Counted from the first letter of the stretch, positions 1 to 9,990 are shown. The stretch is 64,000 bases of DNA from RPRB01 sp035501615 (GCA_035501615.1 DATJVY010000171.1:1-64000); one strand, 5' to 3'. The notes: generated from the letters alone by a model not told the origin. Numbers and translations are program-made.

Positions 1-1454
<1,454 letters not shown>

Positions 1455-1543
1455 CTCCCTTGGACCTCCCGTGCGGGCGCCAGGTCGGCGCCGGGCGACT
1501 CTCGTACGATGGACGCCCCCGGCGGCTCAAGCCCGCCCGAGCG

Positions 1544-1571
1544 TTGACAGCGGGGACCGTCTGGTTAGCTT
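1544..1571 (+). promoter_or_regulatory. predicted sigma70-type promoter of grpE
   Basis: A perfect TTGACA (1544-1549) is followed 16 bp later by TAGCTT (1566-1571). The grpE ATG is at 1583, so the leader would be only a few bases long. No CIRCE inverted repeat is visible, so HrcA control of this heat-shock gene is not supported here. Confidence 0.5.
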
Positions 1572-1582
1572 GCCAGGGACCG

Positions 1583-2188
1583 ATGAGCGTCCGAGTGAAC
1601 GACAAGCGCCGCTACAACGCCGACGGGACGCCTCGCCCCGGTGGCCCCGAGGCGGAGCCCGAGACTCCAGCCGCGCCCGAGAGCCCCTCCGCCGAGGCCC
1701 CGGCCCCGGACGAGGTGACCCGGCTCCGGACCGAGCTCGAGGCCGCGAGGCGCCGCGTGGACGAGCTGGCCCGCGGCATCCAGGACGTGATGCGCGACCG
1801 CGACGAGTTCAAGCAGCGCATCCAGCGCGAGCGCGACCGGCTCCTCGAGGTGGAGAAGGGGCAGGTGGCGCTGGCGCTGATCGAGGCCGTCGACGAGCTG
1901 GATCACTCGCTCGCCGCCGACGACGGCTCTCAGTTCGCCCAGGGCGTCCGCCTCATCCGGGACAAGCTCCTCCAGAAGCTGCAGGCGAACGGCATCGAGC
2001 GCCTCGACCTGGTCGGGCGCCCCTACGACCCCAACGCCGCCGAGGCGGTGGACATGGAGCTGGTGTCCTCGCCGGCGCAGGCCGACCGGGTGCTGTCCGA
2101 GCAGCGCGCCGGGTACGCCCAGCGTGGCCGGGTGATCCGCCCCGGGAGGGTGAAGGTGGGCAGGTACGTCGAGCCGGCGAAGGCGTAA
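1583..2188 (+). CDS. grpE: nucleotide exchange factor GrpE
   Basis: GrpE releases ADP from DnaK in the cytoplasm. The 201-residue protein has the family plan. It starts with a polar, Pro/Glu-rich N-terminus (about 1-45), then a long helix rich in Glu/Arg (about 46-105, including MRDRDEFKQR), then the beta domain with the conserved tail RVIRPGRVKVG. The ATG at 1583 is preferred because the upstream extension of the open frame has no GrpE character. dnaK and dnaJ are not adjacent; instead an HtrA-type protease follows after 16 bases, giving a small protein-quality-control pair. Confidence 0.93.
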   Translation: MSVRVNDKRRYNADGTPRPGGPEAEPETPAAPESPSAEAPAPDEVTRLRTELEAARRRVDELARGIQDVMRDRDEFKQRIQRERDRLLEVEKGQVALALIEAVDELDHSLAADDGSQFAQGVRLIRDKLLQKLQANGIERLDLVGRPYDPNAAEAVDMELVSSPAQADRVLSEQRAGYAQRGRVIRPGRVKVGRYVEPAKA

Positions 2189-2204
2189 AGTCCTTCTCCG
2201 ACTC

Positions 2205-3599
2205 GTGTCGTTCACCGCCCTTCTCGTCCTGGCGCTCGGCGCCACCGGCCCCCAGCATGCCTTCGAGGACTGGGCGCGCGAGCGCGCGCGTGCCTTCGAG
2301 CAGGGTGACCGGGCCACCGCCAAGGCACCCCTCTGGCGGGAGCGCAACGGCTCGGGGCCGTTCCTGGTGGGCTTCTCCGCACCCAGCTCGCTCGCGCCGC
2401 TGATCCGCGCGGTCAGCCCCGGGGTGTGCAACGTCCTCACCTATTCCGAGCCGGTGGAGGGCATCGTCGCCGGCCGGGTGCCGACCGCGACCGGTTCGGG
2501 CTTCCTCCTCGGGCCCGAGGGCTACGTGGTGAGCAACCACCACGTGGTGAAGGATGCCCAGTGGATTCAGGTGCGCCTCGCGGACGGCCGGGTCTTCGAT
2601 GCCGAGCTGGTGGGCAGTGATGCCGACACCGACCTCGCGCTGCTTCGAGTCATCGAGGGGACGGACCTGCCCTCGGTGGTGCTCGGCGATTCCGACCGGC
2701 TCGAGGTGGGCGACTGGGTGGTGGCCATCGGGAACCCCTTCGGCCTCGACCGCAGCGTGTCGCACGGCCTCATCTCCGCGAAGGAGCGAGTCCTCGGGGT
2801 GGGCCCGCTCGACGACTTCATCCAGACCGACGCCCTGATCAACCCCGGCAACAGCGGCGGGCCGCTGTTCAACATGCGCGGCGAGGTGGTGGGCGTGAAC
2901 AGCGCGGTGATCAGCAACGCCCAGGGCATCGGCTTCGCCGTGCCGATCAACATGGTGAAGGACCTGCTCCCCAACCTCCTCGACAATGGCCACGTCGAGC
3001 GAGGCTGGCTGGGAATGACCGTGGTGGAGGAGCCGGGGAAGCACTCCGCGCAGGTGGTGGACGTCTACCCCGGCGGACCGGCGGCGGCGGCGGGACTGCG
3101 GTCGGGAGACCGGGTCACCACCATCAACGGGCGGCCGGTGGATTCCTATCTCCAGCTGCTCCGGAAGATCTCCCTCCTCGCCCCGGGCACGCTGGTGCGG
3201 ATGGGCGTTCAGCGGGGAGCCGCCGCTCGCGAGTTCACGGCCCGCGTCGCCGAGCGCCCGGTCCGGCCGACGCCGGCGGGCGGGCCCACCGGGGAGGTCG
3301 AGCCACGCGCCGACATGGAGCGCCTCGGGCTCTCCGTCTCCGACCTGGACGCCGAGTCGGCCGGCCGGCTCGGGGCGCGTTCTCCCTTCGGGGCCTGGGT
3401 GGTGCAGGTCACTCCCGGTGGACCGGCCGCCCGCGCCGGGGTGCGCCTCGGGGACGTTGTGGTGGAGGCGGCGGGACAGCGCGTGGCGAGCGTGGAGAGC
3501 TTCCGCTCCGCGCTGGTGGAACGTGCCGCGGGGAGCCGGCTCACCCTGGAGGTCGAGCGGCAGGGGCGGCCGAAGCGCCTCGTGCTGGAGACGCCATGA
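2205..3599 (+). CDS. HtrA/DegP-type trypsin-like serine protease with two PDZ domains
   Basis: A 464-residue periplasmic or envelope protease. A hydrophobic N-terminus (1-14, from a GTG start) acts as signal peptide or anchor. The chymotrypsin-fold domain (about 90-255) shows all three catalytic residues: His113 (SNHHVV), Asp143 (DTDLAL) and Ser217 (GNSGGP). Two PDZ regions follow at about 265-350 and 375-460, each with a GxxxGD-type carboxylate loop. The length fits the two-PDZ DegP/DegQ class. It starts 16 bases after grpE, and its stop overlaps the next start (ATGA). Substrate is not predictable. Confidence 0.9.
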   Translation: MSFTALLVLALGATGPQHAFEDWARERARAFEQGDRATAKAPLWRERNGSGPFLVGFSAPSSLAPLIRAVSPGVCNVLTYSEPVEGIVAGRVPTATGSGFLLGPEGYVVSNHHVVKDAQWIQVRLADGRVFDAELVGSDADTDLALLRVIEGTDLPSVVLGDSDRLEVGDWVVAIGNPFGLDRSVSHGLISAKERVLGVGPLDDFIQTDALINPGNSGGPLFNMRGEVVGVNSAVISNAQGIGFAVPINMVKDLLPNLLDNGHVERGWLGMTVVEEPGKHSAQVVDVYPGGPAAAAGLRSGDRVTTINGRPVDSYLQLLRKISLLAPGTLVRMGVQRGAAAREFTARVAERPVRPTPAGGPTGEVEPRADMERLGLSVSDLDAESAGRLGARSPFGAWVVQVTPGGPAARAGVRLGDVVVEAAGQRVASVESFRSALVERAAGSRLTLEVERQGRPKRLVLETP

Positions 3600-3898
3600 C
3601 CGACCACGACGGGGTCTTCGAGCCGCTCCGCGGGAAGCGACGGAGGGTGCGCCAGGCGCTCCTCGAGACGGCGGAGCGCTGGGGGAAGTCGCCGGTCGGG
3701 GATCCGGCAATGCGCGAGGCGCTCGGCGAGGCGGTGCAGCATCTCCTGCGCCGAGGCCAAATCGGGGGCGAGGTCTCCGCGGCGGCCGACGCGGAGGCGC
3801 TGGGGCGAGCGTTCGTGACCGCGCTGGTCCAGGGGAAGGGCAGGGCGGCGGTCGACCTGGTCCTGGGCGCGGAGCCCCGCGGCGTGGCGAAGGGCTGA
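3596..3898 (+). CDS. small uncharacterised protein, translationally coupled to the HtrA protease
   Basis: A 100-residue, Arg/Ala/Glu-rich, probably helical and cytoplasmic protein. I recognise no family. Its ATG overlaps the protease stop as ATGA, and GC3 is as high as in its neighbours, so it is probably real. No membrane segment, signal peptide or metal-binding motif is visible. It converges on the solute-binding protein gene with only 13 bases between the two stops. Position suggests it is made with the protease, but no role can be assigned. Confidence 0.65.
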   Translation: MTDHDGVFEPLRGKRRRVRQALLETAERWGKSPVGDPAMREALGEAVQHLLRRGQIGGEVSAAADAEALGRAFVTALVQGKGRAAVDLVLGAEPRGVAKG

Positions 3899-3911
3899 GC
3901 GTCCACCTCGG

Positions 3912-5219
3912 TCAGAGCAGTCCGCGCGCCTTCCATTTCTCCCAGATCTGCCGCTGCTTCCGGTCCGCCTCGTCGACCGCCTCCTCGGCGGTGACCGCCC
4001 CGGTGGCCGCCCGGGCGAACATGGTGTTGAGCACCCAGGTGCCATAGGCGTCGTCCACCGCGGCGTTGGCGTGGCCCGGCGCGCCGAGGTTGGTCATCCA
4101 CTCCAGGGCGTCGGCGAGCACCGCGTACTTGTCCGGTGGGGTGGCCTTCGGGTCATTCCGGAGCAGCGTCGCGAGGTCTGGAACCCGGCCGGGAAACGCC
4201 GGGAAGTTGTACGATTCGCTCGCCTGGAACGCCTCGCGGAAGTGGCCCACCAGGTCCACCAGGAAGGCCTTCGCCCCCTCCACGTTCTCGGCGAACTTCC
4301 AGACGACGTAGACGCTGGTGGCGTGGGGGAGGCCGACCCGCCGGACCGGGCCGCGCGGAGGGCGGGCCAGGGCGATCCTCGCCCCGATGGGCAGGTGGTC
4401 GTTCTCCGCCGCCCGGGTGATGGAGATGGCGTTCATCACCAGGGACGACTGGCCGGCCAGCATGGCCCGGTTGTTCGACGAGGGATCCCAGGCGAGGACC
4501 GCGGGGGTCATCGTCTCCCGGTACAGCGCGGTCATGGACTTCACCGCCTCCACCGTCTGCTTCGAGCGGATCGACGAGGCGCCGCTCTCGTCCTGCTCGC
4601 CGCCGCCGAAGGAGAGGAGCAGCGCCCGGAGCGCGATCGCGCTGTCGTCCTCGGCGGAGAGCCCGAGCCCCACCGGGAGGCCGGTCCGCTCCTTGATCGC
4701 CTTGCCGCCGGCGCGGAGCCGATCCCAGTCGTCGAGCTGGGCGGGCTCGGTCCAGAGGTCGCTCCGGTAGTTGATCGGGTCCGGGACCAGGCTGTCGCAG
4801 AAGCCGTGGAACTTGCCGGTCCTCGGGTTCCGCGTGCTCCGGACGGCGACGTCGAGCGGCTTGCCGTAGCGGCGCTGGCACTCCTCGACGATCTCCCGGT
4901 GGTCGATGACGTCGTTCTCGTAGACCGGCCGCGGACGCAGGAACATGAAGAGGTCGTGCCCCTTCCGGGCGGAGACCTCGGCGGCGGCGGTGCTGTTGAG
5001 CGCGGGGACGCCGACGTGGTCGACCACGACCTCGGTGTCGTGCTGATCACCCCAGTCCTTGGCCCAGGCGTCGAACCAGCGGTCGTAGCCGGGGACGAAG
5101 TGGTTCCACTGGAGGATGCGGAGCTGCTTCCGCGCGGCGGCCCGTCCCAGCGAGGGCAGGGCGAGCGACGCGGCGCCGAGCGCACCCTGCAGCAGCGTTC
5201 GCCGAGAGAGGGGCCTCAC
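3912..5219 (-). CDS. Tat-exported ABC-type extracellular solute-binding protein (family 1)
   Basis: A 435-residue periplasmic binding protein of the class that usually carries sugars, glycerol phosphate or related compounds. The N-terminus has a twin-arginine signal (SRRTLLQG at about 5-12, then a hydrophobic stretch ending near ALPSLGRAA). The mature part resembles family 1 binding proteins: an early VDHVG strand, a HDLFMF motif and a C-terminal helical half rich in Trp. The start overlaps the stop of the upstream gene (ATGA). No ABC permease or ATPase lies nearby, so it either works with distant components or has another role. The ligand is unknown. Confidence 0.8.
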   Translation of the reverse strand: MRPLSRRTLLQGALGAASLALPSLGRAAARKQLRILQWNHFVPGYDRWFDAWAKDWGDQHDTEVVVDHVGVPALNSTAAAEVSARKGHDLFMFLRPRPVYENDVIDHREIVEECQRRYGKPLDVAVRSTRNPRTGKFHGFCDSLVPDPINYRSDLWTEPAQLDDWDRLRAGGKAIKERTGLPVGLGLSAEDDSAIALRALLLSFGGGEQDESGASSIRSKQTVEAVKSMTALYRETMTPAVLAWDPSSNNRAMLAGQSSLVMNAISITRAAENDHLPIGARIALARPPRGPVRRVGLPHATSVYVVWKFAENVEGAKAFLVDLVGHFREAFQASESYNFPAFPGRVPDLATLLRNDPKATPPDKYAVLADALEWMTNLGAPGHANAAVDDAYGTWVLNTMFARAATGAVTAEEAVDEADRKQRQIWEKWKARGLL

Positions 5220-5833
5220 TTCTCGGGCGCGACCCAGATCGCGAGCACCGCGCCCGTCCGCGACGTCACCTGGATGGCGTCGAGCCTCGCCTTCACCCCG
5301 GTGAGCTGGCCGCCGCCCTTCTTGTTCAGGGCCCAGGGCTGCTCGGGACGGAAGAGGAGCTCGAGCCGGACGCCGCGGTTCTTGAAGAGGCGCACCATGT
5401 CGTCGACCGTCTCCGCGCCGGGCAGGGTGCCGGGGATCATCAGCACGGGAAGGACGGGGTTGCCCTTCGCGTCGGTCTTCTTCGGCACCGCGTTGGTCAG
5501 GGCGTGCTCGGAGCCTGGGAAGAAGGGCGTCACCTCGATGGTGAAGTCGCCGCCGGACCGGGTGCTCTCCGACATGCCCACCATTCCCGCCTCGTCCTCG
5601 CGCACCAGGGCATAGAACCGCTTCCCCTTCGCCTGGGTCTGGAACTCGCGCGAGCGGTTGCGGCAGTTGGCTGTGTTCGAGGCCGTGCCGCAGTCGCCCA
5701 GGTACAGCTCGAGGAAATCGCCCAGCCCGCCGTCGAACGGCTGGGCGTCCTTGCGGAGCTCGTCGAAGCGGCCCTCGGCCAGGGTGATGGCGGGGACGAG
5801 CGTGACGAGCATGAGTGCCGACCTGGCGAGCAC
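5216..5833 (-). CDS. exported uncharacterised protein upstream of the solute-binding protein
   Basis: A 205-residue protein with a clear N-terminal signal peptide (about 1-19, ending ITLAEG). The mature protein has a cysteine pair near the N-terminus (LYLGDCG and NTANCRN), which could form a disulfide, and alternating hydrophobic strands. I do not recognise a named family with confidence. It is the first gene of a two-gene operon. The next gene, the Tat-exported binding protein, starts inside its stop, so both products are likely periplasmic partners. Confidence 0.7.
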   Translation of the reverse strand: MLARSALMLVTLVPAITLAEGRFDELRKDAQPFDGGLGDFLELYLGDCGTASNTANCRNRSREFQTQAKGKRFYALVREDEAGMVGMSESTRSGGDFTIEVTPFFPGSEHALTNAVPKKTDAKGNPVLPVLMIPGTLPGAETVDDMVRLFKNRGVRLELLFRPEQPWALNKKGGGQLTGVKARLDAIQVTSRTGAVLAIWVAPEK

Positions 5834-5856
5834 GAGGACCTCCAGAGGTAGATATT

Positions 5857-5884
5857 TTGACTACATCTGACTACTGCGTACCCT
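5857..5884 (+). promoter_or_regulatory. predicted promoter of the PilZ gene with TGACTAC direct repeat
   Basis: TTGACT (5857-5862) and TACCCT (5879-5884) are 16 bp apart. The heptamer TGACTAC occurs twice, at 5858-5864 and 5868-5874, exactly 10 bp apart on one face of the helix and overlapping the -35. This patch is distinctly AT-rich for the region (TAGATATTTTGACTAC). The divergent operon starts at 5833, so the element could serve both directions. Confidence 0.4.
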
Positions 5885-5918
5885 GTCCGCCTCGCATCCT
5901 TCCAGAAGGAGGACGCCC

Positions 5919-6266
5919 GTGGGCGACCGCCGCCGCCACCTGCGCTTCGACAAGGTCTTCACCGTCTACATCAGCACGCCGGACGGACTCACCCGCGGCA
6001 TCGCCCGGAACATCTCGGCGACGGGACTCTTCGTGGAGACGCGCGAGCCGATGCCCCTCGGGGGCCGGGTGCGGGTCACCTTCACCGGAGAGGACGGCAC
6101 CGAGATGACCTGCCTCTGCGAGGTCCGCTACCAGGTCGCGCTCAGCTACGGGCGCGGCGCGGAGGAGCCCGGCCACACCCGGGGGATGGGGCTGCGGATC
6201 GTGGCCTACGAGACCCGCGAGGATCATCCGCTCCTGCTCGTCGACCGCGAGCGGGTGATGCACTGA
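5919..6266 (+). CDS. single-domain PilZ protein (probable c-di-GMP receptor)
   Basis: A 115-residue cytoplasmic protein that is essentially one PilZ domain. Both c-di-GMP contacts of the family are present: the RxxxR motif (R5 to R9) and NISATG, matching the (D/N)xSxxG motif at about 33-38. The GTG start at 5919 is preceded at six bases by a very strong AGAAGGAGG site (5904-5912), which decides the start. PilZ proteins of this size in myxobacteria act as stand-alone adaptors in motility or envelope functions; the partner is unknown. Confidence 0.85.
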   Translation: MGDRRRHLRFDKVFTVYISTPDGLTRGIARNISATGLFVETREPMPLGGRVRVTFTGEDGTEMTCLCEVRYQVALSYGRGAEEPGHTRGMGLRIVAYETREDHPLLLVDRERVMH

Positions 6267-6300
6267 GACGGTGCGCCGGCAGAGGACGGCTCGTCGGCCT

Positions 6301-6318
6301 CCCTCCTGACGCGGAGGG
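6301..6318. terminator. possible bidirectional hairpin between convergent genes
   Basis: CCCTCC-TGACGC-GGAGGG is a perfect 6-bp stem with a 6-base loop in the 71-base gap between the PilZ and glutamate dehydrogenase stops. There is no U-tract, so intrinsic termination is only weakly supported. Confidence 0.3.
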
Positions 6319-6337
6319 CTGAGTCGCGGCGCGCCGC

Positions 6338-7888
6338 CTACTGCGAGAAGCCCTCGATGATGTAGTGGGCCTCGATCCGCTTGAGAGCGAGGATCATCGC
6401 CGCGAGCCGGGGCTCCACCTGCTTCCCCACGCAGAACGGCCGGCTGTCGTGCATCTCGGTCTTCCGCGGCGTGTTGCGCGAGATGTCCCGGATGATGCGG
6501 TAGTTCCGCTTCAGCGCGTGCTCGAGCTTGGCGTTGACCTCCGCCTCGGTCCAGGACTCCATGCGCTTGTTCTGGATCCACTCGTAGTAGCTCACCGTCA
6601 CGCCGCCTGCGTTGGCGATGATGTCCGGGATGAGGTCGATGCCGCGCTGGATCAGGACCCGGTCGGCCTCGGGCGTGGTGGGGCCGTTGGCGCCCTCCGC
6701 GATGAGCTTGCACTTCAGGCGCTCGGCGATGTCGCCGGTGATCTCGCCGCCGAGCGCGGCGGGAATGAGGACCTCGGCCGGGACCTCCCAGAAGTCCTTC
6801 TTCTCGATCTTCTGCGCGCCCGGGAACCCGGCGACGCTCTTCTTGAGGTTCTTCGGATCCTGCACGTGCGCGATGAGCGCCGGCACGTCAATCCCGTTGG
6901 GGTTGAAGATGGTGCCGTCGAAGTCGTTGACGGCCAGGAGGCGTCCACCGAGCCCGGCGAAGATCTCCGCCGCGTTCGAGCCCACGTTGCCGAACCCCTG
7001 GACGCTGAAGGTCTTGCCCTTCAGGGTCTCGCCCCGGTCGGCGTAGTAGTCCTCGATGCAGTAGACGACGCCCTGACCGGTGGCCTTCACGCGGCCCTCG
7101 GAGCCGCCGATGCGCACGTCCTTGCCGGTCACGATGGCCCGGCCGACGTGCCGCTCCCGCTCGCCGTCCAGGTACTGGCGCATCATCAGCGCCATGATCT
7201 CGCCGTTGGTCCCGACGTCCGGCGCGGGGATGTCGATGTTGGGGCCGATGAGGCGCTTCAGCTTGTACATGAAGCGCAGGGTGATGGCCTCGATCTCCTC
7301 CTTGCCGTACTGGCGGGGATCGATGGCGATCCCGCCCTTGCCGCCTCCGAAGGGGACCTCCGAGATGGCGGTCTTCCAGGTCATCTCCGCGGCCAGCGCC
7401 TTGAACAGGTCGAGCGACACCTCGCGGTGGTAGCGGATGCCACCCTTGTAGGGACCGCGGGCCTGGTTGTGCTGGACCCGGTAGGCCTTGAAGCGCTGAG
7501 ACTCGCCGGGGATGAGCTGGTAGACCCCGCCGTCGGGCAGCCGGAGGTGTCCGCGGCGGATCGCGACGTCGGATCCGAGCAGCGCCTTGCCGTTGAGGAG
7601 GATCTGCCCGTCGGCCAGACGCTCGAGCCCGTTGGGGTCACGGACCTGCGTCACAGGGAGGTCGCCGAACGATCGGGCGGCCTCCGGCGAGAGCGGGCGC
7701 AGGCGGTCCTTCAGCTTCGCGGTGACGTAGAAGATGTGCTCGTAGTCGGGCTCCTCGAGCTCGAGCCGCACCCGGGGCGCGAGGCCGATGGTGTCGGCCG
7801 CGCGATGGAAGATCTCCATCGCGTCCGTGTAGAGAGTGCGCTTCGGGGTCGGGTCCGGGACCCGCATGAAGTTCTGTGGCTCGGCCAT
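6338..7888 (-). CDS. Glu/Leu/Phe/Val-type dehydrogenase (glutamate dehydrogenase)
   Basis: Catalyses reversible oxidative deamination, most likely of glutamate, with NAD(P). The 516-residue protein has the family signatures: GPYKGGIRYH, a second lysine motif EVPFGGGKGGI, the DIPAPDVGTN segment, and the nucleotide-binding fold with VQGFGNVGS. About 90 residues precede the usual catalytic start, making it longer than the common 410-450 residues. The ATG at 7888 has GAGGAG about 12 bases upstream; an in-frame ATG at 7984 would add 32 helical residues. The coenzyme and exact amino-acid preference cannot be read with certainty. Confidence 0.88.
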   Translation of the reverse strand: MAEPQNFMRVPDPTPKRTLYTDAMEIFHRAADTIGLAPRVRLELEEPDYEHIFYVTAKLKDRLRPLSPEAARSFGDLPVTQVRDPNGLERLADGQILLNGKALLGSDVAIRRGHLRLPDGGVYQLIPGESQRFKAYRVQHNQARGPYKGGIRYHREVSLDLFKALAAEMTWKTAISEVPFGGGKGGIAIDPRQYGKEEIEAITLRFMYKLKRLIGPNIDIPAPDVGTNGEIMALMMRQYLDGERERHVGRAIVTGKDVRIGGSEGRVKATGQGVVYCIEDYYADRGETLKGKTFSVQGFGNVGSNAAEIFAGLGGRLLAVNDFDGTIFNPNGIDVPALIAHVQDPKNLKKSVAGFPGAQKIEKKDFWEVPAEVLIPAALGGEITGDIAERLKCKLIAEGANGPTTPEADRVLIQRGIDLIPDIIANAGGVTVSYYEWIQNKRMESWTEAEVNAKLEHALKRNYRIIRDISRNTPRKTEMHDSRPFCVGKQVEPRLAAMILALKRIEAHYIIEGFSQ

Positions 7889-8149
7889 GGGCTGTGCTGG
7901 CTCCTCGCGTGCGGCGCGGCTATACGACTCGCGGATCGCCTCCGTCAATGTCGGGACCATCCTGTCGCGCGTTGCATCCAGCATGGATTGCGCGATGCGT
8001 TGCAGTCGTGGGGTGACAATCGACCACGCGTTGCTCGTCGCCGCGGTGTGCGCGGTTCAACGCCTGGCGCGGGTTCGAACCGTGCCGGCGTACGGTGCTG
8101 CGGGTCGAATCGGACCGACCGGACGGTCGGGGCCGGGAAGGCCGGCGAC

Positions 8150-8386
8150 GTGACGCACTCCGGAGGGGCGCGGCGCGTCGGAAGAGGTGCTGGCGGACGT
8201 CGGGCGGAGCTCCGGCCTCTGGAACACCTCGAGGCGGGCGACGACGCCGCGGCGGTCGTCACCGTGCTCGGGGACGAGGTGTCGACCTGGAAGGACCTTC
8301 GCTTCCAGGCGATGCTCCGCGACCGCATCGGCTGGGTGCTGGGCCACCGCCGGCACTTTGACGCGCCGGGGCGTCGATGCTACTGA
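8150..8386 (+). CDS. doubtful small open frame or gene remnant before tRNA-Thr
   Basis: A GTG-initiated frame of 78 codons. From about 8215 to 8380 nearly every third base is G or C, as in real genes here, reading LEHLEAGDDAAAVVTVLGDE. Upstream of 8215 the GC3 signal jumps to another frame (ASEEVLADVG), which suggests a decayed or frameshifted gene. No ribosome site or family is recognised, and the putative tRNA promoter overlaps its end. It could be noise in GC-rich DNA. Confidence 0.25.
   Translation: MTHSGGARRVGRGAGGRRAELRPLEHLEAGDDAAAVVTVLGDEVSTWKDLRFQAMLRDRIGWVLGHRRHFDAPGRRCY
8358..8386 (+). promoter_or_regulatory. predicted tRNA-Thr promoter
   Basis: TTGACG (8358-8363), 17 bp, TACTGA (8381-8386). 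Transcription would start about 10 bases before the mature tRNA 5' end at 8404. Confidence 0.4.
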
Positions 8387-8403
8387 CCCCGGCCCGTCGC
8401 ATT

Positions 8404-8476
<73 letters not shown>

Positions 8477-8484
8477 CAACTCCC

Positions 8485-9990
8485 TCAGGGTGGTGCGCCC
8501 GGGGGGGTGGCCGCCGGACGCGAGGTCGAGGCGCTCGCACTCTCCGGCGCGTTCCACCAGCCGCCGCCCAGCGCGACGAGAAGGGCGACGGTGTCCTGGA
8601 GCCGCTGGGCCTTGGCCTGGATGAACGCCAGCCGCGCCTGCTGGACCTGCGTGTTGGCCACCAGGAGCTGGACGTAGGTCGCGATCCCGGTCTGGTAGTT
8701 CGTATCGACGAGCTTCAGGGCCTCGTCCGCCGCCGCGACCGCCCGGCTCTGCGCCTCCACCTCCTCGGCGTCGTGCGCAAGCGCGCGCAGGATGTCCGCA
8801 ACCTGCTGGAACGCGGTGAGGACCGTTTGCCGGTACGTCTCCGCCGCCTCGTCCCGCTGATCGATGGACTGCCGGTGCTGGTAGTAGAGCGTCCCGCCGT
8901 GGAAGAGCGGCTGGGTCAGGCCCGCGGTCAGCCCCCAGAACGTGCTCGCCGACGAGAAGAGCTGCGACAGCTCGGGGTTCGCCAGCCCGCCGCTGACCCC
9001 GAGCGTGATGTTGGGGAGCATCGCCGCGGTGGTGACGCCGATCTGGGCATTCGCCGCATGCAGCTGCGCCTCGGCCACGAGGATGTCCGGCCGCTGCCGG
9101 ACCAGCGCCGAGGGAAGCGAGAGCGGGAGCTCGGCGGGCAGCGTGAAGTCGGCGAGGGTGAAGGCCCGGGGCTGCCAGCTCGCCGGAGTCCGGCCCGCCA
9201 GCACAGCCAGGAGATGGTCGGTCTCGTCGATGCGCTGCCGGAGCGGCGGCAGCGACGCCTCGGTGCTGGCCATCTGGGCCCGCAGGCTGACGACGTTGAC
9301 GTAGGGGATGGTGCCCGCCTCCGCCTGGGCCTCGGTGACGCTCAGCTGCTCCCGTTCCACCTGGAGGAGCTCGGTCAGGTCGCGGAGCTGGTCGCGATAG
9401 CCCGCCTGGGCGATGGCGGCATTCACCACGTTGCTGGAGAGGATGAGGTAGGTCCCCAGCACCGTGCAGCGCTGGGCCTCCACCTGCGCGGTCAGGCCCT
9501 CCAGCGCGCGGCGCTCCCCGCCCCAGAGGTCGAGCGAGTAGCTCACCGAACCCGAGACGGTGAAGAGGTTGTAGGTGCTGCTCGGAAGGCTCAGGCCGAT
9601 CCGCCTGGGATTGGACTGCTGCCTCGAGGCGCTGGCCTGCGCGTCGATCTGGGGGAAGAAGACCCCCAGGCCGGCCTTGCGCGCGTCCTCGCTCGCCCGG
9701 AGACGGGCCTGTGCCGCGCCCACGCCCGGATTGCGCGCGAAGGCCTCGTCCACGATCGCGTCGAGCGCGGGGCTGGAGAGCAGGCGCCACCAGTCCGCCC
9801 GGATCTGCCGCTCCGCGACGAGGCGCTGGGCGGTGCCCTCGGCGGTGACCGTCTCCGCCGGCTCGGAACCGGGGACGTACCCTTCCTCGCCGGGTGCCTG
9901 GGGGCGGACGAAGTCCGGTCCGACCGCGCACCCGGCCGACACCAGCAGCGCTCCCAGGACCAGGCGGCTATCTGGCACCCATGTAGACAC
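8485..9990 (-). CDS. TolC-like outer-membrane efflux lipoprotein (NodT family)
   Basis: Outer-membrane exit duct of a tripartite exporter. The 501-residue protein starts with a lipoprotein signal (LVSAGC, Cys21) and a typical NodT start of the mature part (AVGPDFVRPQAP). Two repeats of long helices follow, each containing the YSLDLWGG-type and TQPLFHGG-type strands of TolC proteins. The GTG start overlaps the end of the membrane-fusion gene by about 23 bases; an in-frame GTG at 9978 would shorten this. It is the last gene of a four-gene exporter operon. Confidence 0.9.
   Translation of the reverse strand: MSTWVPDSRLVLGALLVSAGCAVGPDFVRPQAPGEEGYVPGSEPAETVTAEGTAQRLVAERQIRADWWRLLSSPALDAIVDEAFARNPGVGAAQARLRASEDARKAGLGVFFPQIDAQASASRQQSNPRRIGLSLPSSTYNLFTVSGSVSYSLDLWGGERRALEGLTAQVEAQRCTVLGTYLILSSNVVNAAIAQAGYRDQLRDLTELLQVEREQLSVTEAQAEAGTIPYVNVVSLRAQMASTEASLPPLRQRIDETDHLLAVLAGRTPASWQPRAFTLADFTLPAELPLSLPSALVRQRPDILVAEAQLHAANAQIGVTTAAMLPNITLGVSGGLANPELSQLFSSASTFWGLTAGLTQPLFHGGTLYYQHRQSIDQRDEAAETYRQTVLTAFQQVADILRALAHDAEEVEAQSRAVAAADEALKLVDTNYQTGIATYVQLLVANTQVQQARLAFIQAKAQRLQDTVALLVALGGGWWNAPESASASTSRPAATPPGAPP

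Larger units (their letters stand above)
7889..8403. other. gene-poor stretch between gdhA-type gene and tRNA-Thr
   Basis: This 515-base stretch holds the possible N-terminal extension of the dehydrogenase (to 7984), a doubtful small plus-strand frame (8150-8386), and the likely tRNA promoter (8358-8386). I see no repeat, attachment site or other element in 7985-8149. Confidence 0.6.

Noticed and set aside
1455..1582. CIRCE or HrcA control of grpE.
   Set aside because: No TTAGCACTC-N9-GAGTGCTAA repeat is present between hutU and grpE.
6365..8386. A 673-codon plus-strand frame opposite the glutamate dehydrogenase.
   Set aside because: Composition is that of an antisense shadow. Only the last 50 codons have independent coding-like GC3, and those are listed separately as doubtful.
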